A stretch of DNA of 64,000 bases from Prinia subflava (taxonomy: Eukaryota; Chordata; Aves; Passeriformes; Cisticolidae). Positions 36,501 to 42,199 of this stretch are shown piece by piece (position 1 is the first letter of the stretch; each line of letters starts with the position of its first letter). The DNA is taken from assembly GCF_021018805.1 (NCBI RefSeq), contig NC_086251.1, positions 17,837,098 to 17,901,097 on the forward strand, in the 5' to 3' direction. Below the pieces are notes generated by a model, which saw only the letters and a list, made by a program, of their open reading frames with translations, made no database searches and was not told the origin of the DNA. A program made the position numbers and the translations under genes.

Positions 36501-37532
36501 TCTTTAGAGAGAAGACTTTACTGCCATTCCTCCACTGCTTTTAAAGTAGCCTCAAGTGATTTACAGAGACACACAGGTGGACAAAATAGCGCTGTTTCAC
36601 CACACCAGCCACAGCGACCTTAGCCCTTCCCCAGGCAATTCCTGCCACATCATACACTTAGATCTCTAACTCTGATTAATATTAAACTATCGTATGCAAT
36701 TCTCGGACGAAAAGGAAGAGTGAGCACTGAGGTGTGCCCCCACACATACCCCTTCCCCCCACACAGGCAGCAGCAGACCTGTACTCCTCCTCTCCCGCTG
36801 CACACTCAGACACGCTCCCCCACTTCTCTCGGGGAGGCACTTACTCGCACCCCCCTCCATCCCGTTTTTAATTACACCGATTCCAAGCGCTGATTTCCGT
36901 CAACGCAGAATCTTACAGCCAATTTCAGCCAAGCCTAGGCATACGCACTGAGGGCCCTGCTCTCAGGCGCCTACAGAGGCCTGTTTTCCATCAGTGACGT
37001 GATGAACCGGGAGCCGCTCAGGGATCTGGAAGGAGCCCAGGGACGCCTCTCCCTGCCCGGCCGCACACCCACCCGCGCCCCGGCCCCGCTCCGGCGCATC
37101 GCGAACAACGGCGGCACCGAGCCCCGGCACCCCTCCGCCGGGGCGGCCGCCGCCACACTCAGGGGCGGGGGAGGGGGGCGACAGGGGCGCTGAGGGGGCA
37201 GGGAAACACCCCAACCCACCCACCCAAAACGCACAAACCCACGGGCAAATGCTTTATGCTGCCCCCCCTCCACGCCGCGCCGCCCCCCCGAGCGCGTCGC
37301 CATTTCGTGAGACAGGAGCGCTCCGAGCTGCCCGCTGCGGGGATCGGGAGGAAGAGCGGAGCGCCGGGGAGGGGATTGAGGGGTGAAGCCCCGGCCCCAC
37401 CGGGCACCAGCCCATGGCGACGGCCAGCGCGGCCCAGCCCAGGCCCCGGCCCCGGCGCCACTCACAGTTGCGGATATCGGAGATGAAGACCGCCAGGCCT
37501 CGCATGCCATCGCCCTTCGACACCGCAGGCAT
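469..37532 (-). CDS. AP2A2: AP-2 complex subunit alpha-2 (16 coding exons, 3' end missing)
   Basis: Large alpha subunit of the heterotetrameric AP-2 adaptor, which binds PtdIns(4,5)P2, cargo sorting signals and clathrin-coat accessory proteins at the plasma membrane. The spliced exons give an uninterrupted frame of 733 complete residues that follows vertebrate alpha-adaptin from the initiator Met into the appendage. Visible landmarks are Arg21, known in the family to contact acidic-dileucine signals; the basic patch K55-K57, Y58, K61, known for phosphoinositide binding; the alpha-solenoid trunk to about residue 600; a Pro/Ser/Ala-rich hinge at about 600-700; and the first appendage strands from about 700. 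Subtype is AP2A2 rather than AP2A1 from residues such as [15 protein letters not shown] preceded by IVI, and [10 protein letters not shown]. Full-length family members are about 940 residues, so roughly 206 residues lie outside the left edge. Coding bases are 469-551, 3211-3374, 5283-5450, 6244-6475, 6646-6743, 7082-7264, 8476-8613, 9556-9724, 10131-10281, 10778-10886, 12257-12358, 13356-13485, 15415-15608, 16222-16364, 23869-23937 and 37466-37532. No frameshift or stop was seen. Confidence 0.97.
552..3210 (-). other. AP2A2: AP2A2 intron 15
   Basis: 2.66-kb intron, AT-rich. It holds a short (AC)n run near 817-824 and A-runs near 2230 and 2670. No CR1, tRNA or conserved frame was recognised. 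Confidence 0.9.
3211..3374 (-). CDS. AP2A2: AP2A2 coding exon 15 (hinge)
   Basis: Encodes residues 652-705 plus two bases of Arg706: [16 protein letters not shown], an Ala/Pro/Ser-rich run, LLVDVF, then APGSDDNFA. This is the hinge between trunk and ear. Residues LLGLG resemble a clathrin-box-like or DLL motif, an inference only. Acceptor is CCTTAG|ACTACT and donor is GCGAG|GTAATT. Another minus-strand frame is also open across it, but the frame given here is the one that joins exons 14 and 16. Confidence 0.94.
3375..5282 (-). other. AP2A2: AP2A2 intron 14
   Basis: 1.9-kb AT-rich intron between the two hinge exons. Nothing further was recognised; the 120-codon open stretch at 3762-4124 shows no family resemblance. 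Confidence 0.9.
5283..5450 (-). CDS. AP2A2: AP2A2 coding exon 14 (trunk-hinge boundary)
   Basis: A 168-nt symmetric exon encoding residues 596-651. It begins [20 protein letters not shown], then LKKKKGPG, then an acidic/Ser/Asn-rich stretch ending NDTAV, the start of the flexible hinge where sequence diverges between species. Acceptor reads TAATGGTAAG|GCTACAG, i.e. a donor-like GGTAAG sits on the acceptor. Donor is GCTGTT|GTGAGT. Confidence 0.94.
5451..6243 (-). other. AP2A2: AP2A2 intron 13
   Basis: 0.8-kb AT-rich intron. No repeat or RNA gene was recognised. Confidence 0.9.
6244..6475 (-). CDS. AP2A2: AP2A2 coding exon 13
   Basis: Encodes the end of Ser518 and residues 519-595: [20 protein letters not shown] to [10 protein letters not shown], the end of the trunk. 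At 232 nt it is the largest coding exon here. Acceptor is TTTTAAG|TCCCC, with an unusual A before the AG and a weak pyrimidine tract. Donor is TTG|GTAGGT, with a second GT four bases on. Confidence 0.96.
6646..6743 (-). CDS. AP2A2: AP2A2 coding exon 12
   Basis: Encodes residues 486-517 plus two bases of Ser518: [20 protein letters not shown] then [12 protein letters not shown]. Acceptor is GTTACAG|GCCC and donor is TCAAG|GTAAAA. The intron to exon 13 is only 170 bp, the shortest in the window. Confidence 0.97.
6744..7081 (-). other. AP2A2: AP2A2 intron 11
   Basis: A 338-bp intron. Nothing beyond splice signals was seen. Confidence 0.9.
7082..7264 (-). CDS. AP2A2: AP2A2 coding exon 11
   Basis: A 183-nt symmetric exon encoding residues 425-485, [20 protein letters not shown] through [11 protein letters not shown]. 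Acceptor is GTGCTCAG|GTTCTG and donor is GAG|GTGAGA. The DYTWY and IVINRDD spellings are alpha-2-like (alpha-1 has DYSWY and IVTNRDD). Confidence 0.97.
7265..8475 (-). other. AP2A2: AP2A2 intron 10
   Basis: 1.2-kb intron. It has a short TTTG-type run near 8310-8335 and no recognisable interspersed repeat. Confidence 0.9.
8476..8613 (-). CDS. AP2A2: AP2A2 coding exon 10
   Basis: A 138-nt symmetric exon encoding residues 379-424, [20 protein letters not shown] to ADYSIREEI. Acceptor is TTTTGCAG|ACTG and donor is GAAATT|GTAAGC. Found by tracing the gap between exons 9 and 11; both phases agree. The RQRAVD and AQQIVAEML spellings match the alpha-2 paralogue (alpha-1 has RQRAAD). Confidence 0.96.
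8614..9555 (-). other. AP2A2: AP2A2 intron 9
   Basis: 0.94-kb intron with no feature recognised. Confidence 0.9.
9556..9724 (-). CDS. AP2A2: AP2A2 coding exon 9
   Basis: Encodes the last base of Ser322 and residues 323-378: [20 protein letters not shown] through [10 protein letters not shown], one of the most conserved parts of the trunk. Acceptor is TGTGCAG|TGAGCC and donor is TTGAAG|GTAAAT. 169 nt, 1 + 56 codons. Confidence 0.97.
9725..10130 (-). other. AP2A2: AP2A2 intron 8
   Basis: A 406-bp intron with no feature recognised. Confidence 0.9.
10131..10281 (-). CDS. AP2A2: AP2A2 coding exon 8 (tandem CAGAAG acceptor)
   Basis: Encodes Glu272 (completed), residues 273-321 and two bases of Ser322: [20 protein letters not shown], then a basic KSKKVQ stretch, to SLIIHHD. 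The acceptor is CTCCAGAAG|. Using the first AG yields PPP-Glu-Asp; using the second yields PPP-Asp and starts the exon at 10278. Donor is GACAG|GTGAGC. I give the longer form; both keep the frame. Confidence 0.95.
10282..10777 (-). other. AP2A2: AP2A2 intron 7
   Basis: A 496-bp intron. Its minus-strand 3' end carries the CAGAAG tandem acceptor. Confidence 0.9.
10778..10886 (-). CDS. AP2A2: AP2A2 coding exon 7
   Basis: Encodes residues 236-271 plus the first base of codon 272: [20 protein letters not shown] then [16 protein letters not shown]. The Thr-Ser at the start (VTSAS) favours AP2A2 over AP2A1 (VSSAS). Acceptor is TTTTACAG|ATTG and donor is CCAG|GTAATG. The next exon has a tandem acceptor that decides the residue at this junction. 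Confidence 0.97.
10887..12256 (-). other. AP2A2: AP2A2 intron 6
   Basis: 1.37-kb intron with no recognisable repeat or RNA gene. Confidence 0.9.
12257..12358 (-). CDS. AP2A2: AP2A2 coding exon 6
   Basis: A 102-nt, symmetric phase-0 exon encoding residues 202-235, from [20 protein letters not shown] to SRLSR. Acceptor is TTTTCCTAG|GGTGTG and donor is AGCAGA|GTGAGT. Being symmetric, it could be skipped without a frameshift, but that would remove a trunk helix pair. Assigned by alignment to remembered alpha-adaptin sequence. Confidence 0.96.
12359..13355 (-). other. AP2A2: AP2A2 intron 5
   Basis: 1.0-kb AT-rich intron with a C8 run near 12380 and an A-run near 12460. Nothing else was seen. Confidence 0.9.
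13356..13485 (-). CDS. AP2A2: AP2A2 coding exon 5
   Basis: Encodes the end of Gly158 and residues 159-201, [20 protein letters not shown] through LLNDQHL, trunk helices. Acceptor is TTGCAG|GGACAC and donor is TTG|GTAAAT. The length of 130 nt is 1 + 43 codons. Confidence 0.97.
13486..15414 (-). other. AP2A2: AP2A2 intron 4
   Basis: 1.9-kb AT-rich intron with no feature recognised. Confidence 0.9.
15415..15608 (-). CDS. AP2A2: AP2A2 coding exon 4
   Basis: Encodes residues 94-157 plus two bases of Gly158. It starts [12 protein letters not shown] and ends EIPKILVA, part of the helical-repeat trunk. Acceptor is CCCCCAG|GGC and donor is GCTGG|GTAGGT. A second possible GT follows four bases later (GTAG|GTGG), but the first keeps the frame. 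The exon is GC-richer than its introns. Confidence 0.97.
15609..16221 (-). other. AP2A2: AP2A2 intron 3
   Basis: 0.6-kb AT-rich intron with no feature recognised. Confidence 0.9.
16222..16364 (-). CDS. AP2A2: AP2A2 coding exon 3
   Basis: Encodes residues 46-93, with the stretch [10 protein letters not shown] (residues 52-61). Its Lys55-57, Tyr58 and Lys61 form the N-terminal phosphoinositide-binding patch known for AP-2 alpha. It ends EKQI in phase 0. Acceptor is TTTTTCAG|GTGAC and donor is ATT|GTGAGT. The length of 143 nt equals 2 + 47 codons. Confidence 0.97.
16365..23868 (-). other. AP2A2: AP2A2 intron 2
   Basis: 7.5-kb intron. It holds a G16 homopolymer at 19532-19547 and scattered A-runs. 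Several 60-115-codon open stretches occur on both strands without recognisable homology. No CR1 copy was recognised, which is notable for its length. Confidence 0.9.
19532..19547. repeat. G16 homopolymer tract
   Basis: Sixteen consecutive G on the plus strand, flanked by TTTAAA-rich sequence; it is C16 in the AP2A2 transcript. Such tracts are length-variable and prone to sequencing error, so the exact count is uncertain. Confidence 0.9.
23869..23937 (-). CDS. AP2A2: AP2A2 coding exon 2
   Basis: A 69-nt exon encoding Cys23 (completed) to Lys45 plus one base of Gly46; translation [20 protein letters not shown] then FK. Acceptor is TTTCAG|GTAAAAG and donor is TTAAAG|GTAAGTG. It is too short to stand out as an open frame, and was found by looking for the missing segment between exons 1 and 3. 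Both junction phases match their neighbours. Confidence 0.96.
32041..32080. repeat. A-rich low-complexity stretch
   Basis: Two runs of nine to ten A separated by GAACC, followed by A/C-rich sequence. It is simple low-complexity DNA in AP2A2 intron 1, and no transposon body was recognised next to it. Confidence 0.7.
35944..35966. repeat. Perfect 10-bp inverted repeat, 3-nt loop
   Basis: Arms ACAATGATTT and AAATCATTGT are exact reverse complements around an AAA loop. It lies in AP2A2 intron 1, with no gene or terminator context. Confidence 0.85.
36995..37002. promoter_or_regulatory. CRE-like site
   Basis: TGACGTGA, one base from the CREB/ATF palindrome TGACGTCA and also containing the ACGTGA core of USF-like sites. 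It sits at the intron-side edge of the AP2A2 CpG island. A motif match only. Confidence 0.35.
37161..37170 (+). promoter_or_regulatory. GC box in AP2A2 intron 1
   Basis: AGGGGCGGGG, an Sp/KLF-type GC box about 300 bp inside intron 1 and still within the CpG island. It is part of a longer G-rich tract that continues to about 37198. Confidence 0.45.
37466..37532 (-). CDS. AP2A2: AP2A2 coding exon 1 (start codon)
   Basis: Encodes residues 1-22 plus the first base of Cys23. It begins [20 protein letters not shown], the family N-terminus, and includes Arg21. The ATG has A at -3, a good context. The donor reads AACT|GTGAGT, phase 1. It lies inside the CpG island, as expected for a broadly expressed gene. 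The 5' UTR continues upstream (higher coordinates) and its end is not determinable here. Confidence 0.96.
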
Positions 37533-37644
37533 CGTGGCGCACGATCACGGCCGCCCTGGGACGCGACACGCCGAACCCCCGCAGCCGCCGCCCGCTCTCC
37601 CCGCGGGCTGCTTCAGGCCGCTCCGCCGCCGCCGCCTCCGCAGC

Positions 37645-37654
37645 GCGCAGGCGC
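37645..37654. promoter_or_regulatory. AP2A2: NRF-1-like site in AP2A2 promoter
   Basis: GCGCAGGCGC, one base from the palindromic NRF-1 consensus GCGCATGCGC. It lies about 115 bp upstream of the AP2A2 ATG on the transcribed side, where NRF-1 sites of CpG-island promoters cluster. A motif match only. Confidence 0.5.
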
Positions 37655-38786
37655 CGCCGGGGCTCCCGCGCCCCCGCAGCCGCCGGGCGGGCGCGGCTCG
37701 GGCGCCACCTGCCGTGCGGAGGCGGGAGCGCCGCGAGTGCCCGGGCCCCCTGCGCCTCCCGGTGCCGCAGCCGCGGCGGGCGCGGTCCCCGCCCGTCCCC
37801 CGGGATGTGTCCCCGCTCCCGGGCATCCCCCGTGCGACCCTGCGGCCCGAAGGGGTTGGCTGGCTGGAGGCCGGGCCCCGGGGATCGGCCGTGCTGCTGC
37901 CGGAATGCGATTTCCAGTCACCGCCCGTGAGGGAAAAAACGGGCCCGGGCCGAGGTGAGGGGCGGCAGGGTGGCGTCAGCCGCTGTGTCCGTGGGTGAAT
38001 TCACTACGCGCTCCCTGCTCGGGAACAGCCTTATCCCTTTTTCTCCTCGTGGCCCTTAATGGCCGAGAAGTTTGATGATTTTTGAAGGTGAAATATCGGG
38101 CTTCGCTGGCACTTCATGGGATGTAACTGCTGAAGGAGAAGGGAGAGGGACGGCCAATCAAGATACTGGAAAATTTCACTTCATCTCTAAGCTTTGAGCA
38201 GACTATTGATCTGGAATCTTATTTCCAAAATGTGAAGAGCAAGGTACAGACTCTTAGTGTTCGTAAGAACGTGCTTTCCACAGGGTGGACTGCAGGAGGC
38301 TGTGCCTCGGTCCTCTCCTCAAAAGGGACCCCAAAACAGTGCACGGGATCTGCTGCACGTACCCTGCATAGCCCCTGCGAGCACTGACGAGCCTGGAGCT
38401 TCTGTGTGCAGCTCCATCCTTAGCACATCCCCCTGAGAGCTGCCATCGGCTGCGTGCGTGGCGCAGTCGCGCTGTGTTCATGGAGAGATTCCCACTCGCT
38501 GACTCCCTGGGCACGGAGGCGTGCAAACCCAGGGCCACATGTTCCTCCCGATGGCTGTAAACATGCGGAGTGACACAGTCCCGCACCGCATCTGCTCCCG
38601 AGACTGAAAACATTTCAAGGTTAAACTGTCTCAAACATGCCGAAGAGGTGGGACTGTGCTGAGCATTTAATATCTTCAGCTGAAAATAGGTTCAAATGGT
38701 CTCAAAACTGGCCTAGACTGCCTAAACAAAAGTATGCTGGGGGCTTCAGTCACGATGCAAGGGATTAGTATACTTAGTGCAGAATA

Positions 38787-39240
38787 ATGACTTAGAATCA
38801 TGGGGCTTAGGGCTACTAGAGATCAATCAGTCATCTCACCTCTATTTCAGCATACTTCAAGCCATTTAATTTCATCTAGGTGTTGTTTTTTGGGGTTGTT
38901 TGTTTGTTTGTTTTGTTGTTGTGGTTGTTTGGTTTGTTATTTTTTTTTTACCCCCAGTGATCTGAGCCCAATATCTAGCTTTTAGCTCCAGTCTATCTTC
39001 CAGAAAGGCACTCAGTCTTGTTCTGACACAATCAAATTCACTGTCACCCTGGATAGTTTGCTCCCATGGTTAATTCTCCTTGTTTAGAGCTTCCATCTTG
39101 TTTAGTTTCAGCAAGCTCCAGTACCTTTAATTTCGTGATATGTGTTTCTGTCATAAAGATCTACATAGTACTTGATACCCTCTGTCTGACAGTGGCTGCA
39201 CACCTCAGGTCACCTGTCAAGGGTCTCTTCTGGGTGTTTT
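38787..39240 (-). mobile_element. Old, degraded CR1 LINE 3' fragment
   Basis: Read on the plus strand it gives a diverged reverse complement of a sauropsid CR1 3' region: AGAATCATGGGGC near the 3' end, then CAGAAAGGCACTCAGTCTTG, GATAGTTTGCTCCCATGGTT, and TTCAGC/CTCCAG-like blocks in consensus order. The element is therefore on the minus strand, 5'-truncated and non-coding. A TTTG-rich simple repeat interrupts it. Subfamily was not determined; the match is from memory of consensus blocks. Confidence 0.55.
38881..38950. repeat. TTTG/TTG-rich simple repeat with T-run
   Basis: A T/G-only stretch of GTTTGTTTGTTTG units grading into GTTGTTG and then a T9 run. It lies inside the old CR1 copy and probably arose by slippage. 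Confidence 0.75.
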
Positions 39241-41552
39241 CAGGATACATTGTTGCATGAGTGCTTTTTAGTTGTGCAAGTATCTCTGAGAAAGGCAGGA
39301 TGACAGCGTGTGGTAGTCATGCAATTATCCCTTTGTGCTTGGATCCATTTTGTAGACCAAGTGCAACTACAGGCAGTTGTGCACAATTAGTCTATTATTG
39401 AACTGAGATTATTTGTAGGCCTTCATGAAGAATACTCTCCCTTTTCACAGCTTTACAAATAGATTTTAATGCTTAATAATAATTTCCATGCACCTTTGAA
39501 GATGAAAACTTCCCATGTCATCAAATGAGGCTTTTTCTGTGATCAGAAAAAAAAATCTTTTTTGAGCTAGCCAAATTGTTGAACTAATTTCTACTCTTAA
39601 GAGCACAGTGACACCTAAAGGCTCAGTCTTTCAGTCCTGTCTAGCTGTATTCCTGTCAATACTGCAAGTCATGCAGGTATCCATCTGCCTTTTCAGTGGT
39701 GGCTTAAACACTGCCAGCAGAATAGCTGTGGCAGTACCAAGCTAAGCATGAGCTGCAAATTCTTCTTGAGAACTGGGAAAGTATCCAACTGGTTAACACA
39801 TGTGGATGCTTCTAGTTTTGTAACTATCCAGCTAAATGTTTCATTTCAAGGGGCTCAGTATGCAGTGCACATACCCTGATTATTTTATGTCAACCCCCTT
39901 TGATTGGCTTTCACTATATTCCCCTTGCTCCCTGTCTTTTTGCCTCAACAAAGGCTTGTGCAATCAGGACAAATGTGTAGGCATGTCTGTCCTTACTGCC
40001 TCAGAACTTAGGACTTAGTACTGCATTTCAGATGTCTTGGTAGAGACAGGTTGGAAATTTTATGTGAATAATAGGTAGCTAGAGGAAAGAGAGTGTGTAA
40101 GGGTGTCCAGATGCATCCTGGCTGAAAGAAACATTGTCATGTGAACTCAGCTGTTATTCAGCACAGAGCTTGCACCAGGCACAACCCTTGGCAAACACAC
40201 TGAGTTGGTAATTCTGTAAAATATTTTGGTTTGAGCCTAATGTCTATAAAACACCAGGCTGCCTAAAAACAAACATAAGTGGTTCTATCCATCCCAAGAT
40301 GTTATGATTGTTTAAGATATTTATATTTACTGTAAAATCAGCATTAAAGGGGAGCTAGTACGAAGAAATATTTTCCTATTACATATAACATTTGGCATTA
40401 CATTTGTTTGTCAACAAACCTTCAGTGTTTGCCCCCTCCTTCCCCTTTTATATGGGAGTTACTTTAAGTTTTTCTCAGGATTTCATTGAACTTTGGTATA
40501 AAGGCTTTGATATTTGCACTGACTTTCATAAAACTATTACCATTCATCTGAATGTTTTCAGCTGGTGAGGATCCAGTTGTGGGAATGACAAAAAAGGAAC
40601 TGTTCATTTTCCTTTGTTACTTCTCTCACATTTGTCTCACCAGTTATTGTTTTCTTCTGCTCCTCATGATCATTCCAGCCATTACTGGAAGCAAAAAGAA
40701 TTCAGGAGTAAGCAGAATCGCTGGCTCCACCATGCATACACAACCATGTTTCTGTACTTGACATCTAACATCCATTATCCCTTAACAGAGAGCAATTCTG
40801 CCATGTCAGAATGTCAGATGTGCTGCTTTCATTACTAGAAACACAAAGTTAGGATAATATCATTATCATGAAACTCTAAATTTACAGAATTTTGGGATGG
40901 ATCTGGGCACAGAAGATCATGCATCTGCTTCACTGACAAGACTTTTGTGCAGAGGAAAAATATTTCCATTTTTCTTTTCAGTGCTGAAGAATGCTCATGA
41001 AGGTCTTCATTACACAAGAGGGAATGAAAGAAGAGGGCAGTTCAGCAGGATACGGCAACCTTCCAGTTCAGCTTCTAGAAGGTTGCACCAAACTGTGACT
41101 AAGACAGAAAGCAGGTCACAGGTCACAGGAAGGCTTCTGTTGGGAAGAGCACTGCTAGGATACACTGGCCTTGCCACTACATCATGATATAACACATTTG
41201 GGTTTTTATCAAGCCTTTTGATAGGGTGTGTAGTCTCTGCAAGCAGCCTGTGAAATAACAGGGTTATACCAAAACTTCTGCTGCAGTAAAAATAGTGGTA
41301 GCACAAGCCATGCTGCACGCAAAAACACAAACCATAGAAGGTCAAAACAGAAGAAAATAAAAAACTCAATTAAAAACATAATCTTTTATTTTAGAGCCTG
41401 TTAAAAGCCCTCTGAGGTATGACCCCTCCTTTGTGCACACCTAGTCAGCAGTATTGCCTGCAGACTCTCCACAGCTTTACCTACAGGATCATTTTGCCTC
41501 CAGGTCACTGCGTGCATTTTAACCCAAGCTCCTGATTTACCTACACTGTTTC

Positions 41553-41910
41553 TCAGAATCACAGCAACAATTTGTTTTGAAAAGACCTCAGAGATCATCG
41601 AGTCCAACCTGTGATCAAACATCACTATGTGAACTAGACCATGGCTCTAAGTTCTTCTTAGACACTTCCTGGGAGGTGATTCCACCACCTACCTGGACAG
41701 CCCCTCCCTATGTCTCATCACCTTCTGTGAAGGAATTTGTCCTAATGTCCAACCTGAACCTCCCTTGACATAGCTTAAGGCCATTTCCTCTTGAGTTGCT
41801 GGTGGCCTGTGAGAAGAGGCGGATCCCAACCTGGCTACAGCCTATTGTCGGGCAGTTACAGTGAGCGATAAGGTCACCCCTGAACCTCCTCTTCTCCAAG
41901 CTAGACCTGG
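41553..41910 (-). mobile_element. CR1 LINE 3' fragment, 5'-truncated
   Basis: Clear avian CR1 3' end in reverse complement. CAGAATCACAG at the 3' terminus is followed by GACCTCAGAGATCATCGAGT, CCAACCTG, ACTAGACCATGGCTCTAAGT, GGTGATTCCACCACCT, GAAGGAATTTGTCCTAATGT, CCAACCTGAACCTCCCTTGA, GGCCATTTCCTCTTG, GAGCGATAAGGTCACCCCTG and CTCCTCTTCTCCAAGCTAGA, all in consensus order. About 360 bp, minus strand, no intact ORF. It ends about 90-100 bp before the CHID1 CpG island begins. Confidence 0.88.
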
Positions 41911-42093
41911 AGCTGTATCGATTTGTTACAGCTTGGGCTAAACCAAGAGGCTCTTTATGGCAATTTAGACACCATCATTAGCATTTCCTTTCTTCAGCTA
42001 CTGATGAGCCCCAAGCACCGCGCCCCAGTCGGGCTCTGTCCGGGATGTCCGGGCCCGGAGCACCGGGGAGCCGCCGCCGCTGCCGCCGCGGCC

Positions 42094-42105
42094 CCGCCAT
42101 GTTGG
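42094..42105. promoter_or_regulatory. CHID1: YY1-like site
   Basis: CCGCCATGTTGG matches the YY1 consensus CCGCCATnTTG. In this class of promoter the motif typically lies at or just downstream of the transcription start, so the CHID1 start may be close to 42.09 kb. Inference from motif only. Confidence 0.5.
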
Positions 42106-42150
42106 CGCAGCCCGGCGCCCTCCCGCCGCCCCGGCGCTGCCCGGAGCCGG

Positions 42151-42160
42151 CGGGGCGGGG
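42151..42160 (+). promoter_or_regulatory. CHID1: GC box
   Basis: CGGGGCGGGG, Sp/KLF-type, between the YY1-like and ETS-like motifs in the CHID1 CpG island. A motif match only. Confidence 0.45.
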
Positions 42161-42177
42161 CGCTGCCGCCCGCCCGC

Positions 42178-42184
42178 ACTTCCG
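42178..42184 (-). promoter_or_regulatory. CHID1: ETS/GABPA-like site
   Basis: ACTTCCG, i.e. GCGGAAGTG on the minus strand, a near-consensus GABPA/ELK element in the CHID1 CpG island, about 80 bp from the YY1-like motif. A motif match only. Confidence 0.45.
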
Positions 42185-42199
42185 CGCCGGCGGCGGGCG

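Larger units (their letters stand above)
23938..37465 (-). other. AP2A2: AP2A2 intron 1
   Basis: 13.5-kb first intron. It holds an A-rich patch at 32041-32080, a 245-codon plus-strand open stretch at 34768-35505 with no recognised homology, and a perfect 10-bp inverted repeat at 35944-35966. The last 0.5 kb belongs to the CpG island and contains GC-box, CRE-like and G4-capable motifs. No CR1 copy was recognised. Confidence 0.9.
36960..37990. promoter_or_regulatory. AP2A2: CpG island promoter of AP2A2
   Basis: GC- and CpG-dense block contrasting sharply with the AT-rich DNA on both sides. It contains coding exon 1 (37466-37532), so the transcription start should lie just above 37532, probably within 37.54-37.75 kb. 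No TATA box is evident, typical of housekeeping genes. Long open frames here are a consequence of GC richness, not genes. Confidence 0.9.
37991..41550. other. Intergenic region between AP2A2 and CHID1 promoters
   Basis: About 3.6 kb of mostly AT-rich DNA without a supported gene. It contains the degraded CR1 copy at 38787-39240 with a TTTG-rich run at 38881-38950. The rest (39.25-41.55 kb) shows nothing recognisable. Confidence 0.8.
42094..42199 (+). other. CHID1: Putative non-coding CHID1 exon 1
   Basis: Inferred first exon: the coding exon at 45380 is preceded by an acceptor (TTTACAG|AGATTT at 45323/45324) and an in-frame stop at 45344-45346, so the 5' UTR must begin in an upstream exon. 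The CpG island is the obvious origin, and GCG|GTACGT at 42200 is a plausible donor. The 5' boundary is a guess based on the YY1-like motif; the exon could equally use another GT in the island. Confidence 0.4.

Noticed and set aside
37383..37998. Overlapping 190-195-codon plus-strand open frames in the AP2A2 CpG island
   Set aside because: Ala/Pro/Arg-rich translations in several frames at once, the expected result of stop-poor GC-rich DNA. They overlap the genuine AP2A2 exon 1 on the other strand.
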